Source of the DNA: an uncultured Planctomycetota bacterium
GTDB taxonomy: Bacteria; Planctomycetota; UBA1135; GCA-002686595
DNA: 64,000 nucleotides
NCBI GenBank assembly: GCA_903928115.1
Contig: CAIYPP010000020.1
Span: 1 to 64,000, forward strand
Reading direction: 5' to 3'
In this document: positions 40,362 through 50,191 of the stretch, in pieces
Layout: each line of letters begins with the position of its first letter
Position numbering within the stretch: position 1 is the stretch's first letter
Made by a program: the position numbers and the translations under genes
The notes under the pieces: generated by a model
Told to the model about the DNA's origin: nothing
Databases searched by the model: none
The model's input: only the letters and a program-made list of their open reading frames with translations

Positions 40362-43300
40362 CTAGCGCAGCCGAATGCGAACGCGCTCGGCCTCGTCGAT
40401 GCTGCGTGCGAAGGCGACGAAGGCGGGGAAGTCCGACGCGGCGATCACGCCCGCGGGCAAGAAGAACTCGCGCACGACCGTGAAGCCGCTCGCACCGACC
40501 TCCTCGAAGGCAAGCCGGTAGCGGCCGCCGGCGAACTCGAGCACCACCTCGGGGTGCTCGCTCGCAAGCACGCGTCCCTCCGGCAGTTCGAAGCGTGCGC
40601 GCGTGCGGCTCACGTTCGCGCGCTGCAACAGGAACGGCAGCTTGCGCTCGCCTTCGCTCGCGATCGCACGCGAGAGATCGAGCGGGGTGAAGGGGAGTCG
40701 GCACGTGGATTCACCGTTCTTGGCGTCGAACAGCGTCTTGTGGAGACCCTTGGCACGCACCGCCACGGGCGCGTCGTCGACCTCGAGTCCCTCGAGCGCG
40801 TACTCCGACAGCGAAATGCCCGGCACGATGCGCGAGGCGATGCCCGTCACCGTGCGCTTCATCTGAGCCTTCGGCACCTCGCGCAGCTGCTCCTTGACGG
40901 CGAAGCCCATGTTGCCCGTGAACTCCAGCGAGACCTCCACCTCCGCGGCACGTTCGGCGCCCACGCGCACGGTGACCGTGGTCGACTCGCCCGGTCGCTC
41001 CCATGTCGTGACCTGGGGAAGCGTGGTCCACGCGCGGCGCGTGACCGAGAAGGCCTCGGCGCCCGGAGCGGACGCGAGCATCTTCCCGTAGGGCAGCGTC
41101 TTTCGCGCGAGGTCGCACCACGCAGGCTCCGCGCCCTTGGGTTTCACGAGCACGAGCAACTCGCGAGTCCATCTCGCCGCACCCGCGAGCTCCCGCTCCG
41201 GCGCAGGATCCGCTGCGGGCTCGACGCCGCGCGACCAGACGAGCTCGTTCTCGATGCCGACCGCAGTCAGCAGCGCCGAATAAAGCAGCGCGGGATTCCC
41301 GTTGCGCGTCAGCAGGGCGGACAGCGCCGAGACGCGGGACGTGCCCGCGCGCTGGTCCAGCAACTGACCTACGAAGGCATGCAGCGCGCGCGCACGCTGT
41401 TCCTCGGTCTCCGTGCCCTCGCTTGCCAGCGCAGCCGCCTCGACGAGCTGCGGTGCGAGGCGCGTCGCCACGCGGAGATCGTCGACGAGCTCGCGCTCGA
41501 TCCGTTGCAGGTCCTGCGGCTTGGCGAAGACCACCCAAGGCAGATACCAAGCCTGCGGCGGCGCGCCGGGCTCCGCGACCACGCGGTCGACATTGCGCGC
41601 AGTGAAGATGTGAACGACGCGCTCGCCTTCGTCGAGCACCTCGTGTTCCCCGCGGAAGTTGCGCTCGGAGAGCTTCAAGCCGAGCGACTTGGGGAGCGAG
41701 ACGACGAAGCGGGAAAGGAAGTACGGCGCGTCCGTCGAGGCGAAGTACCACTGCGGCGTCGCGCCGGAACCGTCGTCGGGTACGCCGGAGAACCCTCGCG
41801 ACGAAGACGCGACCGCGTCGCCGGGCTCGAGCGCGGGCATGATGTACTCGCCGTCGACGAGGACCGGCTCGTAGGACTTGCCGTCGACGTGCTTCACCGT
41901 GGCAATCGACAGCATGTCGCCCGACGGCTGCTGCTTGCCGAGCTCTTCGCAACCCTCGAGGTCCCGCGCGACATCGCGCTCGAGCGTCCACTGCTCGAAC
42001 GCGCCGTCTTCGAAGACGTGCACGACAGCGATGTCGAGCGCGCGCACGACGTGCTCGTTCCAACGACCCGCATCAAAGCCTTCGAGCGCTTTTTCTGCGC
42101 TGATTGCGAACCGCTCAAACGTCGCCAAGGCCGGATCCGCTGCGCCGAGCCCGTGCAGTCGCGAGCGGGCTTCGCGCTGGGAAGGCTCGAGCGCGAGCAC
42201 CTGCTCCAACAGCTGGATCTCACCCTCGCGGTCGCGGCGCCGATGCGCAACGTCTGCACGTCGCAGCAAGAAGTAGGTCTGCTGCGGATACTCCGCGACG
42301 AGCTCGGCCCACAGCGAGTCCGCTTCGTCCAGCGAGCCAACTTCGACCAGCGCAGCGGCGAGCGCGGCACGACTTCCCGGACCGCCTTGCAGACGTGCGA
42401 GCGTCCGCCGCGCCTCGAATGCCGCGACGCGCTCTCCGAGGCGCGCCTGCGCATCGGCATACGCCGACAGCGACGAGAGCTCGAACTTCGACTGAAGCTG
42501 GGCCTCGCGTGTGTCGCGCGCGAGGAACGTCAGGCCGTAGGACGACTGCCGCTCGGCGAGAGCATCCAAGACTCGCGGACTCTGCGGCTCCTTGTCGAGC
42601 GCTTCGCGCAGCAGTCCCTCCGCACGCACCTCGAGTTCCAGCTTCGTGAGCAAGCCCACCTGCTCGAGAGCGGGCGTCACAGAGCCATGGTCCGACTCCA
42701 GCGCCGCAAGTCCACGGAGCGCGTCCTCTTCGCGGTCTTCAGGCGCGAGGATCCGCGCCATCGCGACCTGCGCGCGAACGTGGTTGGGCGCAGCGGCCAG
42801 AGCGGCCTCGACGAGCTCGCGCGCACGCGTGCGCCGCCAAGTCTCGGGGAGCGATGAGCGCATGTTGTAGAGGTCGGCGGCGAAGGCCATGAGCTCGATC
42901 GAGTCGGGAGCCATCTGCAGCGCGAGCTCGACGTGGGCGAGGCCCTCCGTCATTCGACCGTCGCGGAACTTCGCGAGACCGAGGAGCGCCTCTGCGTGCG
43001 GGCCGCGGGGCTCGGTCGCTTCGAGGTGCTCCAGCGCGCCGACCAGCGGTTCGGCTGCGGCTGCGCCAGCCTGTCCGGCCCCGAGCTCGCCCAGAGGCTG
43101 CTCCGGCGTGCGCCACAGCTGCACCGCGCCCGACAGATCGCGCAAGCGGGCCGCGACATCGAAGCCTGCCCCGACGGGCAGCGCGAGGCAGACGCGGTTC
43201 ACACCCTTGCGCCACGTGCGCGCGCTGCGCCAGACGAGGCTGCGCTCTGCCGAGAGGAAGTCGACCTCGTGCAAGCTCCCGTCGTCGAAGGCGACTCGGC

Positions 43301-44024
43301 AGCCGTCGAACGCATTCGCGCCATCGAGGCCCTCGCCTTCCGCGGAGCGCACTGCGATCCACCCCGGCGCCGTGGAGCCCGAGAAGTCGAGCTCGAACCA
43401 GCCCGCACCGCCGTCGTGCTCGAAGGGGAGCAGCACCAGCGCCCAGCCGGTCTCGGCGGCGCACGCCGTCTCGAAGTCGAGCTCGGACGTCGAGATGTTG
43501 CGCTGCACAGGGATCCAGCCCTGCGCGCGCAGTGTCTGAGATCGCGGCAGCGACAACGCGGTCTCTGGCGCGATGCACGCGGCGCCGAGGTCGGCATCGA
43601 GTGAGCTGCCGGCGAGGGGGCCGAGCACGAGCGCGCGCGGCGCCGCATCTGGATGCAGATCGGGGATAGGGGTCTTGGGAACGTCCTTGTGGGGGAGCCC
43701 TTCGAGCGTCGTCCGCAGCTTGAGTGCGGCGAGCTCTTCGAACGCGAGCGGATGAACCAAGCGCTGGTCGAGGGTCAGGATCTTGCCCGCGATCTCGCGC
43801 GGACGGTCCGGCGACGAGCGCGCGATCATCCCGATCGCGAGCTCCGCAAGCGGATGCGTCGGCTCTCTGCGGACGAGCTCACACCACTCGGCGATGCGCG
43901 CGTCGACTTCGTCTGTCGCGTAGTGCGGCGATGCGACGAGCGAGCGGGCCCACGCCTCTGTGCTGCGCGCGGCTTCGCCGGAGTTTTGGACCTGCAGAAG
44001 GAGCAGTGCGGCGCTGAGGAACAT
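40362..44024 (-). CDS. Transglutaminase-like protein lacking catalytic Cys, 1220 aa
   Basis: A very large exported protein translated together with the next gene upstream (its ATG overlaps that stop). The N-terminus is a short signal (FLSAALLLLQVQ). A region with a beta-sandwich-like domain (GWFELDFSG, TWRKGVNRVCLALPV), about 300 residues of TPR-like helices, a DUF3857-like beta domain, a transglutaminase-like core and a C-terminal beta domain follow. At the core, the Cys of the active paralogue (FGDCKDKS) is replaced: the segment reads RNGNPALLYSALL, and the His position reads Glu (WTRELLVLV). It is therefore most likely not catalytic. A possible role is a partner or decoy for the coupled active paralogue. 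Confidence 0.83.
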   Translation of the reverse strand: MFLSAALLLLQVQNSGEAARSTEAWARSLVASPHYATDEVDARIAEWCELVRREPTHPLAELAIGMIARSSPDRPREIAGKILTLDQRLVHPLAFEELAALKLRTTLEGLPHKDVPKTPIPDLHPDAAPRALVLGPLAGSSLDADLGAACIAPETALSLPRSQTLRAQGWIPVQRNISTSELDFETACAAETGWALVLLPFEHDGGAGWFELDFSGSTAPGWIAVRSAEGEGLDGANAFDGCRVAFDDGSLHEVDFLSAERSLVWRSARTWRKGVNRVCLALPVGAGFDVAARLRDLSGAVQLWRTPEQPLGELGAGQAGAAAAEPLVGALEHLEATEPRGPHAEALLGLAKFRDGRMTEGLAHVELALQMAPDSIELMAFAADLYNMRSSLPETWRRTRARELVEAALAAAPNHVRAQVAMARILAPEDREEDALRGLAALESDHGSVTPALEQVGLLTKLELEVRAEGLLREALDKEPQSPRVLDALAERQSSYGLTFLARDTREAQLQSKFELSSLSAYADAQARLGERVAAFEARRTLARLQGGPGSRAALAAALVEVGSLDEADSLWAELVAEYPQQTYFLLRRADVAHRRRDREGEIQLLEQVLALEPSQREARSRLHGLGAADPALATFERFAISAEKALEGFDAGRWNEHVVRALDIAVVHVFEDGAFEQWTLERDVARDLEGCEELGKQQPSGDMLSIATVKHVDGKSYEPVLVDGEYIMPALEPGDAVASSSRGFSGVPDDGSGATPQWYFASTDAPYFLSRFVVSLPKSLGLKLSERNFRGEHEVLDEGERVVHIFTARNVDRVVAEPGAPPQAWYLPWVVFAKPQDLQRIERELVDDLRVATRLAPQLVEAAALASEGTETEEQRARALHAFVGQLLDQRAGTSRVSALSALLTRNGNPALLYSALLTAVGIENELVWSRGVEPAADPAPERELAGAARWTRELLVLVKPKGAEPAWCDLARKTLPYGKMLASAPGAEAFSVTRRAWTTLPQVTTWERPGESTTVTVRVGAERAAEVEVSLEFTGNMGFAVKEQLREVPKAQMKRTVTGIASRIVPGISLSEYALEGLEVDDAPVAVRAKGLHKTLFDAKNGESTCRLPFTPLDLSRAIASEGERKLPFLLQRANVSRTRARFELPEGRVLASEHPEVVLEFAGGRYRLAFEEVGASGFTVVREFFLPAGVIAASDFPAFVAFARSIDEAERVRIRLR

Positions 44025-47000
44025 CACTTCTTCTCCGTGGGGCGAGCTTCGCTGCGAGAGAGATCTTCGAGGACGAGGGCGCGCTGCTCGGCGCTGCGAA
44101 TCTCGTCGAGGGCGGTCCGGAAGTCGGCGTAGCGTGCGCGTGGAATGCGGCGCTCGCGGAGCGTGAAGACGCGCTCGACTTCGACGCCCTCGGGCGTCGA
44201 CTTCACGCGCATGCGGTAGTCGCACAGCCCATCCGCCGAGATGTCGGCGTCGGTGGGCAGCTCTTTCACTCGCGCGCCTTCGGGGAGCTTGTAGAGCACT
44301 TTGCTGCGCAGCTCGAACGGGCGGTCGAGCACGAGGTCGTGCTGCCGCTCACCCGCCGCCTCGGTCGCCGCACCGAGAATCGGAATCTCGTCGAAGCCGC
44401 TCCGCAGGCTCGCGCCAGAGGACTCGCGGGTCCACAGGTTCTGCGCCGCGACGCGCGCTTCGACTCCCGCAGGCACGCCGATGTCCTCGAGCTTGGACGT
44501 GCGCGCTTCGAGCACATCGACCTTGCCAAACGCATCGGCGAGCAGCTGGGCGAGCCGTTGGCGCAGATCGCCCTGCTCTCCGCCGAGCTGGTAGCGATTT
44601 TGCACGCCGAACATGCCCGTGCTCGTGTCTTCGAGCAGCACTTGGCCGCTCCCGTCCCGCGCGAGCTCGACCGTATAGTCGCGCACGAAGGCGTTCTCTT
44701 CGGGCTTGGCGTAGGGGATCTGCACCAACTCGCCGTTCCCGTTGCGAACATGGAGCACCTTCGCGCCTTGATCGTCCGCGCGCAGATACTCGATCGGGTT
44801 GCGGTCCGCCGTAGCGTCGAGGTAGTAGCCGGCGCGCTCTGCCGTCGCGGGGACGTACGCGATGCAGTGGTTGAAGTGGCGGAGCAGCGCGAGGTCGAGC
44901 TTCTCTTCGCTCTTGCGGTACTCCGCGTTGATCAAGACGGGGTGCGCCTCGACGCCGATCTCTGCGAGCAGCTGCCGCAACAGGATCGACTTGTCCTTAC
45001 AGTCGCCGAAGCGTCGCTCGAAGATCGTCGCTGCGCTGAAGGGTTCGTAGCCGTGCGTGCCGAAGGTCCACGCGTTGAAGCGAATCTCCTGCCCGACGAA
45101 GCGCGCGATCGCGCGCACTTTCTCTTCCTCTGTGGGGAGGCCGGCCGTCAGCTCCGCGACCTTGTCCTTCATCGCCTGCGTGGTGACGAATTCCTTCTCG
45201 ATGAAGCCCCACCACCAGCTCGCGAGCGCCTGCCAGCTCTCGAAGGTCGAGATGTCGACGAGCGGGACGAGCTCGCTGCGGCCGGGCATCGCGCCTTCCA
45301 TGGCCGGCCGCTTCAGGTCGCGTGCAACCCAGCGCCGCACGAGCGCGCCATCGCGCTCCTCGACCGTCGCTTCGAGGTCGGGTGCGTTGTGGACGAAGGT
45401 GTACAGCTTCAAATCGCGGGGGGCGATCACGACGAGTTCCGCTTGCCGCACGGGTGCGAGCGCGTCGGGGTAGTCGACTTGGAACGCGTGGCGCTCGCCG
45501 AAGTACTGGCCGAACACGTCGGGCTCCGTCGGATCGACACGGAACTCGATGTCGACCATGTCGCCCGGCACGAGCGGCGGCAGGTCGAAGCCGCGCACGA
45601 ACTGGCCGTTCAATGCCGCGTCGCCGCCGCGCGGCGCCGGCGCGCGCTCGAACGTGCCATCGGCGTGCACGACGCGCACGTTGTAGACCTGCAGCGTCGC
45701 ATCGCTCGGATAGGGGATCCAGTAACTGTCGAGCGCCTTCACTCCGGCCGAGTTCTCCACCTGCAGGAGGATGTGCTCGTACTTGCGCTCGGTCCCGTCC
45801 GGCTCGACCTTCCAGATCGTGGTTCGGTCGACGACCTGCACGGGATCGTTGTCGTTGCCGGAGCGTGCGAGGAGCCCGACGCGCGTCACCGCATCCCAGC
45901 GCCACGGCTCCTCGAAGCGCTCGGGCTGCACGGTGCTCGCCGCGAGCAACGCGCTCTGTCGGCGCACGAGGTCCAACCCCGGATCCAAGCGCGCGACCTC
46001 GTCGAGGGTGCGGCACGCGGCAGCGCTGTCGCCCTCGCGCTCCTCGATGCGCGCGAGGATGCGCAGCGCTTCGGTGCTCTCCGGACACACCGCGAGGGCG
46101 CTCTCGACGTACGAGCGAGCGCGGTCGAGCTTTCCAAAGTGCTCGCAAGCCTCGGCGCAGCGCAGCAGCATCGACAGGTCCGCCGGAACGCGCACGTTCC
46201 AGCCGGCCGCGAACTCCAGCGCCGTCTCCAGCTCGCCACCTTCGATGGCCATCCCGAACGCTGCCGAGTACAGCGTCGCATCGGAGCGACCCGCTGCGAT
46301 CGACGTCTTGAGGAAGCCGAGCGCGGCGGTGCGTTCTCCGCGCCTGACGAGCTTCCACGCCTCGCGCACGACGCGGCTCGGATCGAGCTTGCCCTCCGCG
46401 CTCGCACTGGCCCGCTCGTCGAACATGCGCGCCTCGCTGTCCCGTCCGAAGCCATCCTGTGAGCGTGCCATGGCGTCGAGTGCGCGCGCGCTCTGCGGCA
46501 CCGCTGCGAGCGCCTTCCGCGCGGCATCTTCTGCGGCGTAGGGCAGCGGGTTGAGCTCGGTCCAGAAGTCCGCGAGGTCGAGCCACGCGCCCGCGTGCGC
46601 GGGCTCGAGCTCGACGATGCGCTTGAGCGGCATCAGGCGCTCGTTGTGGCGAATCTCGCTGGCATCTTCGCCCTCCGCCGGCTCGTTCGCGCGAGCGACG
46701 AGATAGAGGGTCGCGACATCGTCGGGTGCGAGGGCGAGCGCACGCTCGGCGAGCTTCTTGGCCGTGCGGGCCGAGTAGTCCTCGGGGTGCATCGTCATGT
46801 GCCACTCCGCGAGCAGCGCCAGTGCACGTGGATCGTCGCCCCGCGACTCGAGCATCGCCCGCGTTCCCGCAGGGACAGTTGCGGTCGGTTCGCGCGCTTC
46901 GACGGCGTCGCTCGCATGCGACGAGTCGAAGATCGCGTCCGAGAGCGGCGAGCCGTCGAGCTCGGTCAACCTTGCGCTGACGAGCCAACCTCCGACATCT

Positions 47001-47959
47001 TCGTGGCCCAGCTTGAGCAGGATCGGGTTCCAGCCCGGCTCGAGCGCGAGAACGACGTCTTCCTGATCGCGGTGGTAGCTGCGCTGCACCTTTCGCGCGA
47101 GTGCGAGCCGTCGGCCGTGCCAGACCTTCACCTCTCCGCTCGTGCCGAGCGCGAGTCGCACCTCGCGCGGCGTCTCCACGCGAAGCGCCGTCGCGAGGTA
47201 CGCGACCGCTTGCGTGTTCGGGCGCAGCATCGCATCGAGCTGCACGATTCCGAGCGGCGTCTGCGGACACGGATGGACGCGCCACGCGACGTCGCGCTCC
47301 TTGCCCTTGGCGCTCGCAAGGAGGTCGATCTTCTCCTCCGGCGCGTACACGGCATCGAAGCCGCCACCGCGCTCGTTCGCGAATGGACCGATCAAGCGCC
47401 AGTCGCGGATCGTGCCGTGCGTGTTCAACCAATCGCGCGCGGGTCCGACTCGACCCATGCGCACGGAGGCGCGTGCGAGCACCAGTTCCAGCTGCGCACG
47501 CAGCTCCTGCGGCGTGTTCGGGTGCAGCGGCAGTGCGCGCTGGAGTACATAGGAAGCTTCGCGCCACGCCCCAGAGCGCTCGAGGAGGTCTTCGAGCACG
47601 AGCGCCGCGACGACCGAGTCCGCGAGGAGCATCGGGTCGTTCCAATCCGCGGCGGCGCACCGCTCGGCGAGCTCGCGCGACGCGAGCTCGACTGCTTCGA
47701 GGGGGCGCGCTCGGTCCGACAGCGCTCGCACGCGGCGAGTCAGCTCTGCCGTCGCCGCGATCCGCGGCCGCGAGGGCTGCTGGACCGTGGGCGCTTCGGG
47801 CACTGTGGCTATGGGCGCAGCGGCCGCAGGCTTCGACGCTGCGGGGGCCTGCTTCGCAGCCGTGGGGGCCGCGAGGGCAGGTGCTGCGACGGGCTCGACA
47901 CCGCGACAGGCGACAAGCAGGGACAGAGATAGTGACGCGATACGCGTGAGACGCTTCAA
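44024..47959 (-). CDS. Transglutaminase-like lipoprotein with DUF3857 and TPR, 1311 aa
   Basis: The N-terminal signal ends in a lipobox-like VAC (SLSLSLLVACRG), then an Ala/Pro linker. A beta-sandwich domain (DWRLIGPFANERGG, GWNPILLKLG) is followed by a long TPR region. A DUF3857-type domain (about residues 740-930) precedes a transglutaminase core with Cys987 (FGDCKDKS), His1031 (HFNHCIAYV) and Asp1048 (YYLDATAD). The triad is intact. It may be a protease or transamidase acting in the periplasm. Its stop overlaps the start of the inactive paralogue at 40362-44024. Confidence 0.87.
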   Translation of the reverse strand: MKRLTRIASLSLSLLVACRGVEPVAAPALAAPTAAKQAPAASKPAAAAPIATVPEAPTVQQPSRPRIAATAELTRRVRALSDRARPLEAVELASRELAERCAAADWNDPMLLADSVVAALVLEDLLERSGAWREASYVLQRALPLHPNTPQELRAQLELVLARASVRMGRVGPARDWLNTHGTIRDWRLIGPFANERGGGFDAVYAPEEKIDLLASAKGKERDVAWRVHPCPQTPLGIVQLDAMLRPNTQAVAYLATALRVETPREVRLALGTSGEVKVWHGRRLALARKVQRSYHRDQEDVVLALEPGWNPILLKLGHEDVGGWLVSARLTELDGSPLSDAIFDSSHASDAVEAREPTATVPAGTRAMLESRGDDPRALALLAEWHMTMHPEDYSARTAKKLAERALALAPDDVATLYLVARANEPAEGEDASEIRHNERLMPLKRIVELEPAHAGAWLDLADFWTELNPLPYAAEDAARKALAAVPQSARALDAMARSQDGFGRDSEARMFDERASASAEGKLDPSRVVREAWKLVRRGERTAALGFLKTSIAAGRSDATLYSAAFGMAIEGGELETALEFAAGWNVRVPADLSMLLRCAEACEHFGKLDRARSYVESALAVCPESTEALRILARIEEREGDSAAACRTLDEVARLDPGLDLVRRQSALLAASTVQPERFEEPWRWDAVTRVGLLARSGNDNDPVQVVDRTTIWKVEPDGTERKYEHILLQVENSAGVKALDSYWIPYPSDATLQVYNVRVVHADGTFERAPAPRGGDAALNGQFVRGFDLPPLVPGDMVDIEFRVDPTEPDVFGQYFGERHAFQVDYPDALAPVRQAELVVIAPRDLKLYTFVHNAPDLEATVEERDGALVRRWVARDLKRPAMEGAMPGRSELVPLVDISTFESWQALASWWWGFIEKEFVTTQAMKDKVAELTAGLPTEEEKVRAIARFVGQEIRFNAWTFGTHGYEPFSAATIFERRFGDCKDKSILLRQLLAEIGVEAHPVLINAEYRKSEEKLDLALLRHFNHCIAYVPATAERAGYYLDATADRNPIEYLRADDQGAKVLHVRNGNGELVQIPYAKPEENAFVRDYTVELARDGSGQVLLEDTSTGMFGVQNRYQLGGEQGDLRQRLAQLLADAFGKVDVLEARTSKLEDIGVPAGVEARVAAQNLWTRESSGASLRSGFDEIPILGAATEAAGERQHDLVLDRPFELRSKVLYKLPEGARVKELPTDADISADGLCDYRMRVKSTPEGVEVERVFTLRERRIPRARYADFRTALDEIRSAEQRALVLEDLSRSEARPTEKK

Positions 47960-48034
47960 GACATCCTCCGAGGCCTACAGGGTACCCGCGCCGTCGCGCA
48001 CCCAAAGCGCCAAACGCGTGCCCGACGCGGCGAA

Positions 48035-50101
48035 TCAGCGGATGACGCGTACGTCGACGATCTTGTCGCCGACCTCGATGGCATCGAGCACTTCGAAGCC
48101 CGCCTGCAGCTCTCCGAAGATCGTGTAGCGACCATCGAGATGCGGCGTCGCGCGGTGCGTCACGAAGAGCTGGCTCCCACCCGAGTCCGGATCTTCGTTG
48201 CGGGGCATTCCCAACGAGCCGCGCACGTACTTGCGCGGACCGATCTCGTGCCGCAGCGACTCCGAATCTCCCTGCCACGTACCGCCGCCGTTGCCGTCGC
48301 CTCGATAGTCGCCGCCTTGAATCACGAAGTCGGGCACCACGCGGTGCCAGAGAGTGCCGTCGTAGCGGTCTCGACGCGCCTGCTCGAGGAAGTTGTGCAC
48401 GTGCAACGGCGCTTCGTCGGCCAACAGCTCGAAGCGCAGCGTGCCCTTCGTCGTACGCACCTCGACGAGCGGATTCGTACCCAACGGGGGCGGCAGCGCG
48501 GCGTCGGAGCCCCGCTCGAACTCCAAATCAAGAGCTTCGAAGCTCCTCAAGGCCCCGGGTGCGACTCGCTCAAGTTCCACGCGAGCGACGCGGCGCACGA
48601 ACGCATTGCGATCCACGCAGCCCGCGAGCAGCAGGTCGCGTGCGGCTTCACCGCCGCCCTTCGCCGCAGCGCGCAGCACGTTGAAGCGGATCTCGTTAGC
48701 CCCATCGCCTTGCGACGTTTCGTAGCACTGGCGCAGCGCTTCGAAGTCTTCCGCGGTCGCAGACTCCGTCAGCACGGTCGCTGCAGCGAGTCGCAGGCCG
48801 TTATCGCTGAATCCGAGCGCAGCGTGCAGCGCGGGGCGCACGCGCGTCGGATCGAACTTGCCGAGCAGCTCGATCGCGACACCGCCCACGGCGAAGTCGG
48901 GTTCCTTGATGCACTCCATGAGCACCGGCAGCGCGCGCTCGGCCTCGAATGCGCCGTAGCCGCGAAGTACTCCGATGCGTTCCTCTCGCGAGAGTGAGCT
49001 GTAGATGCGCTGCAACTCCGCGAGCTCGCGTTCGACGCGCTCCCCTGAGCCCTGCTCGTGGACGAGGCTGCGAAGCGCGGCTTCGACGCGGGCGCCGCGC
49101 ACCCACGCCGATCGCTCGCTGGGCGCGAGGGCTCGCATCACTCCGAGTTCTACGCCGTGAGCGCGCAATCCGTTCGCAGCGCGCGCGTCGCGCTGTACGC
49201 GTGCAGCAATCGCCTCCCACGCCGTGCGACGCACGTTGGCGCTGGTGTGCTCCGCGCACTTCGCGAGCGCCGCGAAGCCCGCATCTCCGTCGAGTTCCCG
49301 CAGCCCGATCAGGGCTTCGCACACCACGCGAGTGTCGCCGTCATCGCAGGCTCTCACCAGCGCCACTGCGCTCTCCGGCTCACGCGGGCTCCAGCGCAGC
49401 CCACGCACGGCCGCGATGCGCTGCTCCGCGTCGTCGGAGCTGGCGAAGCGTCGAAACGACGCCGCGGCGCCTTCCGTCTTCCTGCGATCGAGGGTGAAGA
49501 GCAGCGCCGTGAGCACGCTCGCGCTTTCTTCGCGCTCAAGCTGCGCCAAGAGTCGCGCGCTCACCTCCGCGGCGCTCGGTTCTTTCGTGCTCCAGCGCGA
49601 CGCGCCCTGCGCGGCTTCGACCCGCACGCTCGCATCGGCGTCGTCGAGCCCGCGGAGGACCTGTAGCCGCAGCTCGCTCCGCTCGAGCTTGCTCGCGGCC
49701 TCGAGCGCCCTCGCGCGCACGACGGAGCTCGGGTCGCGCTCGTGCTCGTCGAGAGCGACGAAGAGGAGCTTGTCGGCACCGCTCGCGTCTCCGCGCATGC
49801 CGAGCGCGAATGCGGCGCTCGCACGGACGTTCTCGTCGGCGTCGGCGAGCAGGGCGAGGAGTGCCCGCGTGACTTCGGCGCCAGCTTCCGGAAACCACAG
49901 CCTTCCGAGCGCCGTCGCCGCCTTCGCGCGCACCTCAGGGCTTGCGCTCGTGGTCAGGCGCCGCAGCTCGCCATTCGGATCCGCTCGCAAGTCTTCGAGG
50001 CGCGCGATGTCCGCCAAGGCCGCGGCGTCTGGGCCGCTGATGCGGATGGAATCACACGCCGCCGCGAGAAGCACGAGAGACGAAACGAGCGCGAGTCGCA
50101 T
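48035..50101 (-). CDS. HEAT-repeat/cyclophilin (PPIase) fusion lipoprotein, 688 aa
   Basis: The signal ends in a lipobox-like AAAC (ALVSSLVLLAAACDS). Residues 25-540 form many HEAT-type helical repeats (for example SPEVRAKAATALGRL, SSVVRARALEAASKLERSE, DASVRVEAAQGAS). From about 545 a cyclophilin domain follows with catalytic Arg587 (WHRVVPDFVIQGGD), GGSQLFVTH and HLDGRYTIFGEL. The peptidyl-prolyl isomerase residues are present. HEAT and cyclophilin in one exported protein is unusual: a repeat scaffold that may hold folding substrates. It lies 75 bases upstream of the transglutaminase pair on the same strand, so it may be in their operon. Confidence 0.87.
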   Translation of the reverse strand: MRLALVSSLVLLAAACDSIRISGPDAAALADIARLEDLRADPNGELRRLTTSASPEVRAKAATALGRLWFPEAGAEVTRALLALLADADENVRASAAFALGMRGDASGADKLLFVALDEHERDPSSVVRARALEAASKLERSELRLQVLRGLDDADASVRVEAAQGASRWSTKEPSAAEVSARLLAQLEREESASVLTALLFTLDRRKTEGAAASFRRFASSDDAEQRIAAVRGLRWSPREPESAVALVRACDDGDTRVVCEALIGLRELDGDAGFAALAKCAEHTSANVRRTAWEAIAARVQRDARAANGLRAHGVELGVMRALAPSERSAWVRGARVEAALRSLVHEQGSGERVERELAELQRIYSSLSREERIGVLRGYGAFEAERALPVLMECIKEPDFAVGGVAIELLGKFDPTRVRPALHAALGFSDNGLRLAAATVLTESATAEDFEALRQCYETSQGDGANEIRFNVLRAAAKGGGEAARDLLLAGCVDRNAFVRRVARVELERVAPGALRSFEALDLEFERGSDAALPPPLGTNPLVEVRTTKGTLRFELLADEAPLHVHNFLEQARRDRYDGTLWHRVVPDFVIQGGDYRGDGNGGGTWQGDSESLRHEIGPRKYVRGSLGMPRNEDPDSGGSQLFVTHRATPHLDGRYTIFGELQAGFEVLDAIEVGDKIVDVRVIR

Positions 50102-50135
50102 GCTGCTAGAGCCTACGGTGACGCCTTCGGAAAAG

Positions 50136-50170
50136 GAGCGGGCCCGCGCCGAGGACGACTCGACGCGGGC
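50136..50170 (-). terminator. Terminator of the pentaheme cytochrome gene
   Basis: A 15-bp inverted repeat with one mismatch (50136-50150 with 50156-50170), 5-base loop. On the minus strand the stem is followed by CTCCTTTTCC, a four-T run. It lies 22 bases after the stop at 50192 and just before the HEAT-cyclophilin gene. Confidence 0.7.
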
Positions 50171-50191
50171 CCGCGAAGCCGAAGTCTGCGC

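Noticed and set aside
38757-42857. 1366-residue plus-strand open frame across the protease and transglutaminase-like genes
   Set aside because: It is an antisense shadow of well-supported minus-strand genes, very rich in Arg/Ala/Leu, and crosses a terminator and two gene ends.
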